A stretch of DNA of 64,000 nt from Rhizobium sp. ZPR4 (GCF_040215725.1 NZ_CP157971.1:62001-126000); one strand, 5' to 3'; counted from the first letter of the stretch, positions 27,186-36,299 are shown. The notes: generated from the letters alone by a model not told the origin. A program made the numbers and translations.

Positions 27186-29783
27186 CTGACAACGTTCGAA
27201 TTTAATGGTGCGGCCTATCGTATCGTCGATCTTCCCGCTGAGATCGGCGGCGACCTCAACCGCATGCCGCATATCCATCGGATCCTGATGGAAAACATCC
27301 TGCGGATTGGCGACGCTGACGCCGGCCGATCGAAGGACGCGATGATCGCCTGGCTCGCATCCGGGACGAGCGATGTCGAGATCTCGTTTCTTCCAAACCG
27401 GGTTCTGATGCATGACACCACCTGCGGTCCGGCATTGGTCGACATTGCCGGAATGCGCGCTGCGTTGGCAGAAGCGGGCGGGGACCCCGCTACACTCAAC
27501 CCGGTGATTCCCGTGGACGTCTCGACCGATCATTCCGTCGCAGTCGATGATTTCGCCAGCGATGTCGCGTTCTCACGCAACATGGAGCGCGAATACAAGC
27601 GCAATGCCGAGCGCTATAGTTTCATGAAATGGGCGACCAACACGCTCACGGGTTTCCGAGTCCACCCGCCGGGAACCGGGATCATGCACACGCTCAATCT
27701 GGAGCGACTGGCGACCATCGTGGCAACGATCGATCGGGACGGGACACGGTGGGCGGCCCCCGATACGCTGATCGGAACCGACAGTCATACGCCGATGATC
27801 AATGGCATCGGCGTGCTCGCATGGGGTGTCGGGGGTCTTGAAGCCGAAAGCGTGTTCTTTGGCATGCCCGTCAGTCTTCGGATCCCCGAAGTCGTTGGTG
27901 TGAAACTGACCGGGGCATTGCGGGAAGGCGTGCTGGCAACCGATCTGGCGCTGGTCGTGACGCACCTTCTGCGCAAGATCGACCTGCAGGACAGGTTCGT
28001 CGAATTCTTCGGCCCCGGCGTTGGTAACCTCAGTGCCGGCGACCGCGCCGTCGTTGCCAACATGACGCCAGAGTTCGGCGCCAACACAGGATTTTTTCCA
28101 GTCGATGCCCGCTCCGTCGAATATCTGGCGCAGACCGGCCGCAGTCGTGATCACGGTCGATTTGTCGAAGATTATGCAAAGCGCGTCGGACTGTGGTTCG
28201 ATCCCGATGCCAACCCCAGTTTCACGTCCGTCGTGGAGCTTGATCTTGGCAGCGTCGAACCGAGCCTGGCCGGCCCGCAGAGGCCGCAGGACCGGATTTC
28301 CCTGTCCGATACGCAGGCCGCGATTGCGGGCATGCGCAAGAGCGAAAGCGCTGGCTTCGTTCCCGACCAACCCAATGACGGCGCAGTCGCAATCGCGGCA
28401 ATTACCAGCTGCACCAATACCTCCGACCCTAGATTGCTGCTCGCCGCCGGACTGTTGGCACGCAAAGCCGCTGCCCTTGGTCTTCGGCCCGCGCACTGGG
28501 TCAAGACGTCGCTTGCGCCGGGTTCGCCGACGGCGGAACGATATCTGCGACGCGCGGGCCTCCTGGACGATCTCGAAACGATGGGCTTCGGTATCGTTGG
28601 GTACGGCTGCACCACCTGTATCGGCAACTCCGGTGCACTGACACCATCCGTTTCGGATGCCATGCGGGAGCGCGATGTCCTACCCGTCGCCGTCCTTTCC
28701 GGCAATCGGAATTTCCCGGGTCGTGTGCATCCGCAACTCGAGGCGGGATTTCTCGGCTCTCCGCCTGTGGTGGTGGCATTCGCGATCGCCGGCACGGTCG
28801 ACATCGATATTTTGACTGACCCCATCGGAGTGGATTTATACGGCCGACCAGTTCGACTGTCCGATGTTTGGCCATCGGGCGCCGAGATCGATGATGCGCT
28901 TGCTCTGGCAATCAGTCCGACAGACTTCGAGCCCGCGTTTCAGGCGGCCGAAGACAGTGCGCAATGGGCGGATTTGCCGGCGCCGACGACAACCCTGTTT
29001 CCCTGGCATGAGGCCTCCACCTATATTCGAAGACCTCCCTTTGCCAATATTGGCGAAGGCTCAAGGCTTGGAATCTATGAAGCACAGCCGATATTGGTGC
29101 TCGGTGACGATATAACGACCGACCATATTTCGCCGGCGGGAGCGATCGCGGCGAACGGAGATGCAGGCCGCTATCTGATCGAACGTGGCGAGAACCCGTA
29201 TGACTTGAACGTCTTTTCATCCCGCAGGGGAAACTGGGAGGCGATGATCCGCGGGCTGTTCACCAATAAGAACGTCCGCAACCGCCTCGGCGAACATCTG
29301 GCGCCCGGCTCGACAATCCATGCGCCCTCTCAAAGGACGATGGCGCTCTGGGATGCGGCTGAGAGCTATCGCGCCGAGGGGATTCCGGTGGTCATCATCG
29401 CTGGTGAACGCTACGGCATGGGGTCGTCAAGAGACTGGGCTGCCAAAGGTGTCGCCTTACTTGGCGTTCGCGCTGTCATTGCCTCCAGTTTCGAGCGAAT
29501 TCATCGATGGAACCTGATCGGCATGGGCGTCCTGCCACTGAAGCTGCCGGAGAGTCTGAGCTCGTCGCAGATCGATCTGAAACCGGGAGACACGGTCACC
29601 GTTCATGCCGCATCGGATGCGATTACGGCCCGTTGCAGCGTTTTGATCGAGATCAGCCGGGCAGGTGAGAGAATGGAAGTTGAGACTGTGGCGGCCATAG
29701 AGACGGCTGCGGAAGTCGCGATCCTGCGCGCGGGAGGGATCCTGCCGATGATTTTGCGCCAGAAGCTGTCCGCAAGTGGTTGA
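27186..29783 (+). CDS. acnA: Aconitase family hydratase (AcnA-like), probable CTG start
   Basis: A 4Fe-4S hydro-lyase of about 865 residues. Cluster ligands are Cys409 (ITSCTN) and Cys475/478 (GYGCTTCIG). Other landmarks are IGTDSHTPMINGIGVL, the C-terminal swivel domain with ILVLGDDITTDHISPAG, and GERYGMGSSRDWAAKG. No ATG precedes the conserved N-terminus: the first in-frame one (27264) would cut into it. A CTG at 27186 lies 5 bp after GGGGAGG and gives TTFEFNGAAYRIVDLP, a normal aconitase beginning; an ATT at 27183 is the other option. As the last gene of the island it may hydrate an unusual tricarboxylate or serve as a trans-aconitate-exposed aconitase. 2-Methylisocitrate dehydratase activity is an alternative. 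Confidence 0.87.
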   Translation: MTTFEFNGAAYRIVDLPAEIGGDLNRMPHIHRILMENILRIGDADAGRSKDAMIAWLASGTSDVEISFLPNRVLMHDTTCGPALVDIAGMRAALAEAGGDPATLNPVIPVDVSTDHSVAVDDFASDVAFSRNMEREYKRNAERYSFMKWATNTLTGFRVHPPGTGIMHTLNLERLATIVATIDRDGTRWAAPDTLIGTDSHTPMINGIGVLAWGVGGLEAESVFFGMPVSLRIPEVVGVKLTGALREGVLATDLALVVTHLLRKIDLQDRFVEFFGPGVGNLSAGDRAVVANMTPEFGANTGFFPVDARSVEYLAQTGRSRDHGRFVEDYAKRVGLWFDPDANPSFTSVVELDLGSVEPSLAGPQRPQDRISLSDTQAAIAGMRKSESAGFVPDQPNDGAVAIAAITSCTNTSDPRLLLAAGLLARKAAALGLRPAHWVKTSLAPGSPTAERYLRRAGLLDDLETMGFGIVGYGCTTCIGNSGALTPSVSDAMRERDVLPVAVLSGNRNFPGRVHPQLEAGFLGSPPVVVAFAIAGTVDIDILTDPIGVDLYGRPVRLSDVWPSGAEIDDALALAISPTDFEPAFQAAEDSAQWADLPAPTTTLFPWHEASTYIRRPPFANIGEGSRLGIYEAQPILVLGDDITTDHISPAGAIAANGDAGRYLIERGENPYDLNVFSSRRGNWEAMIRGLFTNKNVRNRLGEHLAPGSTIHAPSQRTMALWDAAESYRAEGIPVVIIAGERYGMGSSRDWAAKGVALLGVRAVIASSFERIHRWNLIGMGVLPLKLPESLSSSQIDLKPGDTVTVHAASDAITARCSVLIEISRAGERMEVETVAAIETAAEVAILRAGGILPMILRQKLSASG

Positions 29784-29802
29784 AGGCGACGGGCGTGGTC
29801 CT

Positions 29803-29949
29803 GGCCAGAGATGCGATCTCATCGAAGGCGCGGGCGGAGTAGGTCAACGCTGCGCCTGTGTTCAGGGCGATAGCGACACCGAGTGCTTCCACGATCTCAC
29901 TTTCGGTCGCTCCGAGTTCGATGGCCTTCTTTGGCGTGGACAGCGATGC
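29803..29949 (-). pseudogene. Carboxymuconolactone decarboxylase family remnant
   Basis: About 49 codons read TPKKAIELGATESEIVEAL, then GVAIALNTGAALTYSARAFDEIA. This matches the C-terminal part of AhpD/CMD-fold proteins (helix with A..G.T..EI.EA...A). The conserved N-terminal CxxC part is missing, and the flanking frame (a longer ORF through 30123) is unlike the family. It is a leftover fragment between the aconitase and MFS genes. Confidence 0.65.
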
Positions 29950-30064
29950 ATCTTGAGAAGCTTCAGGAGGCGGTCTTGATCGTGCTAGCGTCATTCGCTT
30001 GGCCAACAATCTTGACGAAGAGACGGTGTTCGAGAGCGGTAGCGCCGCTCTCGCCCGATATCTC

Positions 30065-31270
30065 CTAAGCAGCAACCAACGGTCGCGCTGCCCGCCATAC
30101 CAATGGCACCAGAACGAGCGCAACCGCCGGCATCACGATCCAGTTGATCGTCTCCCATCCTGAGCTGTGAAGCAGCGATCCCGAGAAGAAAGACGCGCCG
30201 GCGACCGTCCCGAAGACGAGAAAGTCGTTCGCGCCTTGCACCTTGCTGCGCTCCGCCGGCGTGTGGCAATCGCCCACCATCGAGGTCGCGCCGATGAAGC
30301 CGAAGTTCCAGCCGATGCCCAGAAGAATGAGCGAAACCCAGAAGTGGGCGATGTCGAAGCCGGAAAGCGCCACAGCCGCCGACAGTCCGATCAGGAGAAG
30401 TCCGACCGCAGCGACGCGCTCCTTCCCAAAGCGCACCATCAGGCGGCCGGTGAAGAAGGACGGGCCGTACATGGCGAGAATATGCCACTGGATACCAAGT
30501 GCTGCCTGATTGATCGAGTGTCCGTGGCCGACCATGGCGACGGGCGACGCCGTCATGACAAACGTCATCAACCCATAGGAGACGACGCCGGTCGCAATCG
30601 CCAGGAGATATTTGCGCGAGGTCAGGATCTGAACGAGCGGACGCTTGTTTGCGCCTCCACCCGGATTCGACTGGACCGAGGAAGCCGAGCGTAGCTTCCA
30701 CAGCACAGGGAAGGCGAGGGCGGCTAGCATCGCCTGGCTGATGAAGCTCCCTGCGAAGGCTGTTGCGGGCACGGCGTCCCGCGTCCAGATCACGAGCTGC
30801 GGACCGATGATGGCGGCGACCAGACCGCCGACCATGACCCGGGCGATCGCCTTCTGACCGTCTGCTCCGGATACGTTGTCGGCGGCTGCAAAGCGGTAGC
30901 TCTGGACATAGGACGAATAGAAACCGGCCATGCACGTGCCGAGGCAGAAAACGAGGAAGCTCGACAGGATGATGCCCATCGCCGCGATCAGGCCCGAGAC
31001 CATTCCGATCGTCGTTCCGACCAGATAGCCGCGACGTCGTCCAAAGCGGCGCATGACGTAGGCTGCCGGTAATGTCCCAAGCGCAAGGCCGAGGTTCAGA
31101 AGGCTGACAGGCAGCGTGATGAGATCGGGATCGGGCGACAGGTGCTGGCCAACCAGGCCGCCGAGCGAAATGACGATCGGGGCGTTTGCCCCGCCGAAAG
31201 CCTGCGCGACCGTCAAGATCCACGCGTTGCGCTTGCCGATTTTGGCGTCGGCCATACCGTTCTGCTGCAT
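30065..31270 (-). CDS. MFS transporter
   Basis: A 401-residue major facilitator permease with about 12 membrane helices. The cytoplasmic loop after helix 2 reads MRRFGRRRGYLVG (the MFS A-like motif), with a related VRFGKERVAAVG in the second half. It is the last gene of a minus-strand operon, 2 bp after the amine oxidase stop. It may import the amine or export a product; substrate unknown. The ATG at 31270 is used; one at 31255 is also possible. Confidence 0.9.
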   Translation of the reverse strand: MQQNGMADAKIGKRNAWILTVAQAFGGANAPIVISLGGLVGQHLSPDPDLITLPVSLLNLGLALGTLPAAYVMRRFGRRRGYLVGTTIGMVSGLIAAMGIILSSFLVFCLGTCMAGFYSSYVQSYRFAAADNVSGADGQKAIARVMVGGLVAAIIGPQLVIWTRDAVPATAFAGSFISQAMLAALAFPVLWKLRSASSVQSNPGGGANKRPLVQILTSRKYLLAIATGVVSYGLMTFVMTASPVAMVGHGHSINQAALGIQWHILAMYGPSFFTGRLMVRFGKERVAAVGLLLIGLSAAVALSGFDIAHFWVSLILLGIGWNFGFIGATSMVGDCHTPAERSKVQGANDFLVFGTVAGASFFSGSLLHSSGWETINWIVMPAVALVLVPLVWRAARPLVAA

Positions 31271-31272
31271 GT

Positions 31273-32373
31273 CTATTCCGCGTTCAATCGAGAAAAAATA
31301 TCTGCGACAGCCTGCCGGGCGGCTACGACCGCGCCCGCGAGGTAACCGGGCTCGGAAGAACTCGTCTCACTGCCGGCCATCAGCAACCGCCCTTCCCAGG
31401 GACCGGTAACCCAGCGCGGGCTGCCCGGCGCCGGATGCTCTCCACCCGTCTGATCGAGCAAGGTGGCAGTGAGGGCATCGGCCGCCCAATCCTTGATCAA
31501 TGTCGCCCTGGGCGTCAGCGCCTGAGGTCCAAACAGTCTGGCAAGTTGATCGACACAAGCTCGCTTCAACGCCGCCTCACCGATCGTCGAGCGTTGTTCG
31601 GCTCCGATCCCAAGAAATCCAAAAAAGGCGGCCTTCCCCGAATTGGTCATCGCATCATGGATCTCGACCATCGGCCCGACCATGCTTTGAGCGGTTCCCG
31701 AGAGACCGTCGTTTCGCCAGAAGGCTTCGTCATAGACGGCGAAGAATTTAGCATGTGGCGCCATCCAAGTGGGAGTGCCGCGCCATCGTGCGGCAATGGC
31801 GGGGTCCTGCGCCGGGGAAAATGTCACGGTCGCCTCGAAAAGGCGAGGCGGGAGAGCGGCAACGACATATTCGGCGACGATCGTTTCGCCTCCACCTTCC
31901 GTCGTCACGGAAATCTCAACCCCGCCGTTCGTCAGCGCAATGGCCGTGACCCTGGTGCCGAGCCTGATCCGCTCTGGCGGCAGTCGCGCTTCCAGCGCTC
32001 GCACGGCAGCACCGGTCCCACCCGAAATCCGCATCGATTGCTGGTTTTCGTAGACAGGTGAAAAACGCTGCGGGCGCTCGCGGGACATCCGCTCGAAGAC
32101 GACATCGCCGTCGCTGTGCTGGACGAAGGAATCCAGATCGAGCTCATCGATCAGTTCGGCCATTGCCGGCTGCATCGCCGGCCAGAACCATGAGGGTCCA
32201 AGATCGAAGCCGTCGGCTGCCGGCATTGCATCCTCCCCAGCCGTCAAAATCCGACCGCCGGTTCGGTCGCGCGCCTCGATGAGAAGCACATCGACGCCGG
32301 CAGCATGCAGCTTCTGTGCGGTGTAAAGACCGGAAAGCCCGGCGCCGATGATTGCCACCTTGCATGTGCTCAC
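31273..32373 (-). CDS. Flavin monoamine oxidase family protein
   Basis: An FAD-dependent amine oxidase of 366 residues. The N-terminus carries the dinucleotide fold VAIIGAGLSGLYTAQKL plus the Glu of LLIEARDRTGGRI, and the C-terminal FAD contact is RLLMAGSETSSSEPGYLAGAV. The start is GTG at 32373, placed 7 bp after GGGAG and overlapping the stop of the cupin gene (GTGA); the longer frame to 32508 has no homology and runs through that gene. It probably oxidises a primary or polyamine; the immediate SDR and MFS neighbours suggest a small catabolic operon. Confidence 0.88.
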   Translation of the reverse strand: MSTCKVAIIGAGLSGLYTAQKLHAAGVDVLLIEARDRTGGRILTAGEDAMPAADGFDLGPSWFWPAMQPAMAELIDELDLDSFVQHSDGDVVFERMSRERPQRFSPVYENQQSMRISGGTGAAVRALEARLPPERIRLGTRVTAIALTNGGVEISVTTEGGGETIVAEYVVAALPPRLFEATVTFSPAQDPAIAARWRGTPTWMAPHAKFFAVYDEAFWRNDGLSGTAQSMVGPMVEIHDAMTNSGKAAFFGFLGIGAEQRSTIGEAALKRACVDQLARLFGPQALTPRATLIKDWAADALTATLLDQTGGEHPAPGSPRWVTGPWEGRLLMAGSETSSSEPGYLAGAVVAARQAVADIFSRLNAE

Positions 32374-33071
32374 GGTTTCGCTCCCTCTACAGGTGCGTCG
32401 AACGCGCAGACGTCCTCGTGAAAGAGAGGTCCCGACTTGTACCAGACGCGAGCGCCTTGCGGGCCGACGGTGGCCTTCAGGTCCTGGCCAGCGGGAAGCC
32501 GCAGCCAAGTCCAGCGATCGAGGACATCGCCATTCTCTTTAAAGCTACCGTCAAGGACGAGGAGCTCAAGGCCGCTCGGGTTGCCGATCTCCAGTGTCGC
32601 GTTTGCCTGCCAGTCCTCCGTCATGACGAGTTCGTCCGGCCCGTCGAACAAGACGCACGAATTCCCCACCCCATGACGTGCGCTTGCCGAGGGGGCGTCT
32701 CCAAGTCGGCTGACGATGCGCTCCCGGTCGCTCGCCTTGAACTGCCAGAGCTTGACCAGGATCGTGCAACCACTGTCACTCTTCGGTGCGTGACCAGTTC
32801 CAGGCGGGTTGCGGACATAGGTGCCGGCTGGGAAATCGCCGCTCTCATCCTGGAACACGCCCTCGAGCACGAGAAATTCTTCTCCGCCAGGGTGACCGTG
32901 ATAGGAAAAGCTGCTTTCAGGCGCGTATCGGACGATGGAAGTCGCGTGCGCCTTCTCGTCGCCGATCCGGAAAAGCATCCGGCGGTCGACGCCCTTGGCC
33001 GGGCTGGAGATCCAGTCGAGTTTGGCGGCATGGACGATAGTGCGCTTGGAAAGGTCTTCATTCAAAAGCAT
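32370..33071 (-). CDS. Bicupin protein (ChrR-type cupin)
   Basis: A 233-residue protein with two cupin domains. The first has SFSYHGHPGGEEFLVLEGVF and YVRNPPGTGHAP, the metal-binding pattern of ChrR-like cupins; the second has LELLVLDGSF and WLRLPAGQ without the His set, so it is probably structural. There is no anti-sigma zinc domain, so it is unlikely to be an anti-sigma factor. It lies 1 bp after the SDR stop and overlaps the amine oxidase start. It may be a dioxygenase or sensor for the operon's substrate. Confidence 0.82.
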   Translation of the reverse strand: MLLNEDLSKRTIVHAAKLDWISSPAKGVDRRMLFRIGDEKAHATSIVRYAPESSFSYHGHPGGEEFLVLEGVFQDESGDFPAGTYVRNPPGTGHAPKSDSGCTILVKLWQFKASDRERIVSRLGDAPSASARHGVGNSCVLFDGPDELVMTEDWQANATLEIGNPSGLELLVLDGSFKENGDVLDRWTWLRLPAGQDLKATVGPQGARVWYKSGPLFHEDVCAFDAPVEGAKP

Positions 33072-33072
33072 C

Positions 33073-33819
33073 TCAAAGCTCCGATCTGCCGCCGTCTATG
33101 ACGATCTCTGCCCCAAGCATGTAGCTTGAAGCATCGCTTGCGAGGAAGAGGACGGCTGCTGCGATCTCCTCCGGTTGTCCCATCCGACCGAGCGGCACCT
33201 GCGCGCCGACGCGGTCCGCATAGGCGCGAAACTCGTCCTCGGTCTGATTGCTTCCACGATGAATTGGCGTCTCTATAGAGCCGGGGCTGACGGCATTCAC
33301 CCTGATACGGCGATCAAGGAGCTCCGCCGACATCGTCCGGGCGAAAGAGCGCACGGCTGCTTTCGACGCGGACAGGATAGCACGGCCGGGCGTTCCGACC
33401 TGGTTTAGCCACGACGTGTTGAGGATGATCGAACTGCCGTCACGCAGAAGCGGAAGTATAGCCTGAACTGTGAAGAACACGCCCTTGACATTGGTATCCA
33501 TAATTTTGTGGTAGGCGTCCTCGTCCGTGGTCGAAAGCGGGGTCCCGATTGCAACGCCGGCATTGGCGAAGACGATGTCGAGAGAACCGAACGTCTGCTC
33601 GATCGTCGTGTTTATACGCGTGAGGTCGGCTCGCGACGTCACGTCCGCCTGGATACCGATTGCCTGACCGCCAAGCTTTGCAACGGCCGCGTCCAGCTTC
33701 TCGACGGAGCGCCCGGTGATTGCGACGCGGGCGCCGTTCTCAGTCAACAACCGGGCCGCGGCAAACCCGATCCCGCTTGCTCCGCCAGTCACCAATGCGA
33801 TCTTTCCTTCGAGCATCAT
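33073..33819 (-). CDS. SDR-family protein with Leu in place of the catalytic Tyr
   Basis: A 248-residue classical short-chain dehydrogenase/reductase fold: NAD(P)-binding VTGGASGIGFAAARLL, FANAGVAIG, the Ser region ILNTSWLN and C-terminal EIVIDGGRSEL. The usual YxxxK reads LSASK, so the Lys is kept but the Tyr proton donor is Leu. Some SDR subgroups share this change; activity, if any, would need another donor. It is the first gene of the SDR-cupin-amine oxidase-MFS operon and divergent from a LysR gene. Confidence 0.88.
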   Translation of the reverse strand: MMLEGKIALVTGGASGIGFAAARLLTENGARVAITGRSVEKLDAAVAKLGGQAIGIQADVTSRADLTRINTTIEQTFGSLDIVFANAGVAIGTPLSTTDEDAYHKIMDTNVKGVFFTVQAILPLLRDGSSIILNTSWLNQVGTPGRAILSASKAAVRSFARTMSAELLDRRIRVNAVSPGSIETPIHRGSNQTEDEFRAYADRVGAQVPLGRMGQPEEIAAAVLFLASDASSYMLGAEIVIDGGRSEL

Positions 33820-33923
33820 CTCATAGTTCCTCGTATCAGGTACCTTTAGCTAGACCGTGTCGTTTGCAATCGCGAGGAAAAGACGCCATATCGACAAGAA
33901 AGAAATTCTATGTCGTGAGCAAA

Positions 33924-34832
33924 ATGAGAAATCTCACCAGACTGAAGTCGCTGCAGGCCTTGGAAGCGTCCGCGAGACACGGGAGCTATGTCGGCGCATC
34001 CGCGGAACTTGACGTCACGCCACCGGCGGTCGGTCAACTCGTTCGCTCGCTGGAGGACTGGGTGGGCTACCCTCTCTTCAAGCGTAGCCGTTCCGGCAGA
34101 GAGCGGCTGACCGCCGTCGACGAAGCACGGGAGGCTCTCGAAGATATCGCACAGGGTTTAGACCTACTGGAATCCGGCATGAAAAAACTGCGCGGCCGCA
34201 GGGCGCGGTCCGTTGTCGTCGTCACGGCGTCGCAGGCTCTCGTGGCAAACTGGCTGATGTCCCGGCTGGAGGATTTTTCGACCCATTACCCCAACGTCGA
34301 TGTCCGTCTCGACGTGTCGGATCGTGTGATCGATCTGGCGCAAGGGGAGGCCGACATCGGCATCAGGTGCGGGCTGGGCACCTGGAAGGGTATAAAATCG
34401 ACATATCTCATGGCCGAGGAGATCATCGCCGTCTGCCACAACAAGCTGCTGCCGACTGACAGAGAGGTGATTGCCGGCTGGATGTCCGAGCAAACCTTGA
34501 TCCACGATGGCACACCGCATCCCGGCGGGGACTTCCCGGCCTGGGCCGAATGGCTGGTGCGCGCGGGGGCAAACCATGTTCCCGACGACGGAGGGCTCAA
34601 GATCAATTCCACGGCGGCGGTCATCAATGCAGCTGTGGCGGCCCGGGGCGTCGCACTGGTGAGAAAGGCGCTGGTGGCTCAGGAAATCGAAAGCGGGCGG
34701 CTGGTGCACCTGCTCCCAGACGTGAAATGGCCGGTCAAATGGGCCTATTACGTTGTAGCCTCAGGAAAGGCCCTTCGGCGATATGAGGTTTCGGCCTTTC
34801 ACGACTGGGTGGTGAATAAAGCCGTTGCGTGA
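33924..34832 (+). CDS. LysR-family regulator (GcvA-like)
   Basis: A 302-residue transcription factor with an N-terminal winged helix (LKSLQALEASARHGSYVGASAELDVTPPAVGQLVRSLE) and a periplasmic-binding-like effector domain (VTASQALVANWLMSRLEDF, ADIGIRCGLG). The start is placed at ATG 33924 because MRNLTRLKSLQALE is the typical opening; a GTG at 33915 is possible, and the longer frame from 33720 would overlap the SDR gene. Divergent position with 104 bp between makes it the likely regulator of the amine oxidase operon. Confidence 0.9.
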   Translation: MRNLTRLKSLQALEASARHGSYVGASAELDVTPPAVGQLVRSLEDWVGYPLFKRSRSGRERLTAVDEAREALEDIAQGLDLLESGMKKLRGRRARSVVVVTASQALVANWLMSRLEDFSTHYPNVDVRLDVSDRVIDLAQGEADIGIRCGLGTWKGIKSTYLMAEEIIAVCHNKLLPTDREVIAGWMSEQTLIHDGTPHPGGDFPAWAEWLVRAGANHVPDDGGLKINSTAAVINAAVAARGVALVRKALVAQEIESGRLVHLLPDVKWPVKWAYYVVASGKALRRYEVSAFHDWVVNKAVA

Positions 34833-35031
34833 CGGGGCGCGAAATAGCTGGAGGAATGAGGCAATTGCGGTCTTCCCTTAGCAACGCTCGGTGCCCGAAC
34901 AGGCTAGGGATATGACATCAGGCGTGATTTGAGGACCCTTGATCAATGGGGGGAGGGCTCGCTGGCGGATGCCGGGGCGATTACCTACACATTTACCTGG
35001 CTGTGTTGCCAGGGAGGTTCCAGACTGCAAG

Positions 35032-35169
35032 AAGTCGACGACATTGCACGGGCTTGTCCCAGTCGCTCGCAGTGCGCGCGCCATCCACGATAAATTGAAC
35101 GAGGAACGGCGCAGCAATCGGCTGAACCCGCTACTCGCTCACGACTGGCTCTCGGTCTACGCCATGGCG
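35032..35169 (+). pseudogene. L-serine ammonia-lyase (SdaA-like) remnant
   Basis: About 46 codons read as ARSARAIHDKLNEERRSN followed by LLAHDWLSVYAMA. This resembles the linker of one-chain serine dehydratases just before their VNEENA...APTNGA core. The frame then departs from the family (APLVQIL) and the Fe-S and catalytic parts are gone. The identification is from memory of the family pattern and is tentative. Confidence 0.5.
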
Positions 35170-35529
35170 GCGCCGCTGGTTCAGATCCTTTCACGGCGGG
35201 CGTGCGCGGAAACTACCGACACGCCGCCGTCTGACAACCGTTGGGACTATTCTGGCAAATTCTAGACCAGCGTTGGCGCAGTTTCGCAGCGAAACCGCGC
35301 CTATTGTCCGTACGACAAGTAACGCCAACGCCGACGGTGCCATTCTCATTGAAGTCTTCGCGCCGCCGCGAGTCGATTTTTCGCTGCAGCCCGGTTTTGT
35401 TCTTAATGCAGGTGATTACCCACCTCCGAAAGGACTCGATGGCAGTCATGCATCGCCGGCCGGCAACGTCGCAGCTTGGAAGGGCTGAAGGGCGGCTGGG
35501 ATGGGGTGCCGCGTCAAACAAGGTCCATT

Positions 35530-35952
35530 CTAAATGTTTGCCGCAGTGTTGATCTCGAACGGCAGCACATGTTGGGAGACAATCGACGTCCGCTGGGTAT
35601 TGAGGGCTTCCGCCATTTCCGTGACCAGAGTATCCGCAGGGAGTCGTGCAGGATGCGAGAGGACGACGCCGATCACTCCTTTTGCAAGTCCAGCGCGCGT
35701 CTCGTTTATGAGTCCGTGGGCGATAAAAGTTAGTCTCCTGGCAGCAGGCCCGCCGTTTTCGCGAAGCGCGCATGACACCCGTAACATAACGCCCACCCAA
35801 TTATCTTCCGTTTCCAGTAGTCTTCGAGCCATCTCGTAGGCGATTTCAGGTTCCTCCTGGGTGCCTATCGTCTCCATCATTTGGAAGTCGCGACCGCTTT
35901 CCCTGAAATAGACCGGACCTCGACCGTTTAAGACCCACTGGGCTTTTTGGTA
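35530..35952 (-). pseudogene. LacI-family regulator, C-terminal remnant
   Basis: The minus frame is open for about 140 codons from a stop at 35953 to its own stop at 35530. It reads GRGPVYFRESGRDF, then PEIAYEMARRLLE, GLAKGVIGVVLSHPA and finally HVLPFEINTAANI. The last parts match the end of the sugar-binding domain of LacI-type repressors, including the terminal PFEI..xENI pattern. The DNA-binding headpiece and first lobe are missing. An ATG at 35880 would give 116 residues, but a working regulator is not expected. Confidence 0.65.
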
Positions 35953-36299
35953 TTATTTTCCTAGCGCGATCAGGGCGGGACGGCAGCGGGAATGACAGAC
36001 CCTGGAACCGCCAACAGCTACTAAATCCAGCAACACCAGTTGCTAGGATATCATCAAAAAATCAGCCTGTCCTTGTTGTGGAACGGCGTGGAAGCCTGCG
36101 CATCTGGAGGTTGAAAAGTCGAAATTAGGCGCACACGCAGGTTTGATAACCCGGATGCACATAAAACTACGTTGACGGTGTTTTTTGCACTCCATCGGGC
36201 CGGTTGCGCTTTCGCCCACGGTGTAGTTCAAAGGAACCTACAAAAGCGGAGGCTTTCGACCTCGAATTCCACCCCTATTAACAAGCCGAGTGCCCCGAA

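Larger units (their letters stand above)
34833..36299. other. Gene-poor region with remnants of broken genes
   Basis: About 1.5 kb without an intact gene. It holds a fragment resembling L-serine dehydratase (35032-35169) and the C-terminal third of a LacI-type regulator (35530-35952). Other frames here have no recognisable family sequence. No transposon end was found, so the decay is probably by deletion. Confidence 0.6.

Noticed and set aside
29991..31223. 410-codon minus frame overlapping the MFS gene
   Set aside because: Same strand but shifted frame; Arg-rich and without membrane helices, whereas the 30065-31270 frame is a normal MFS protein.
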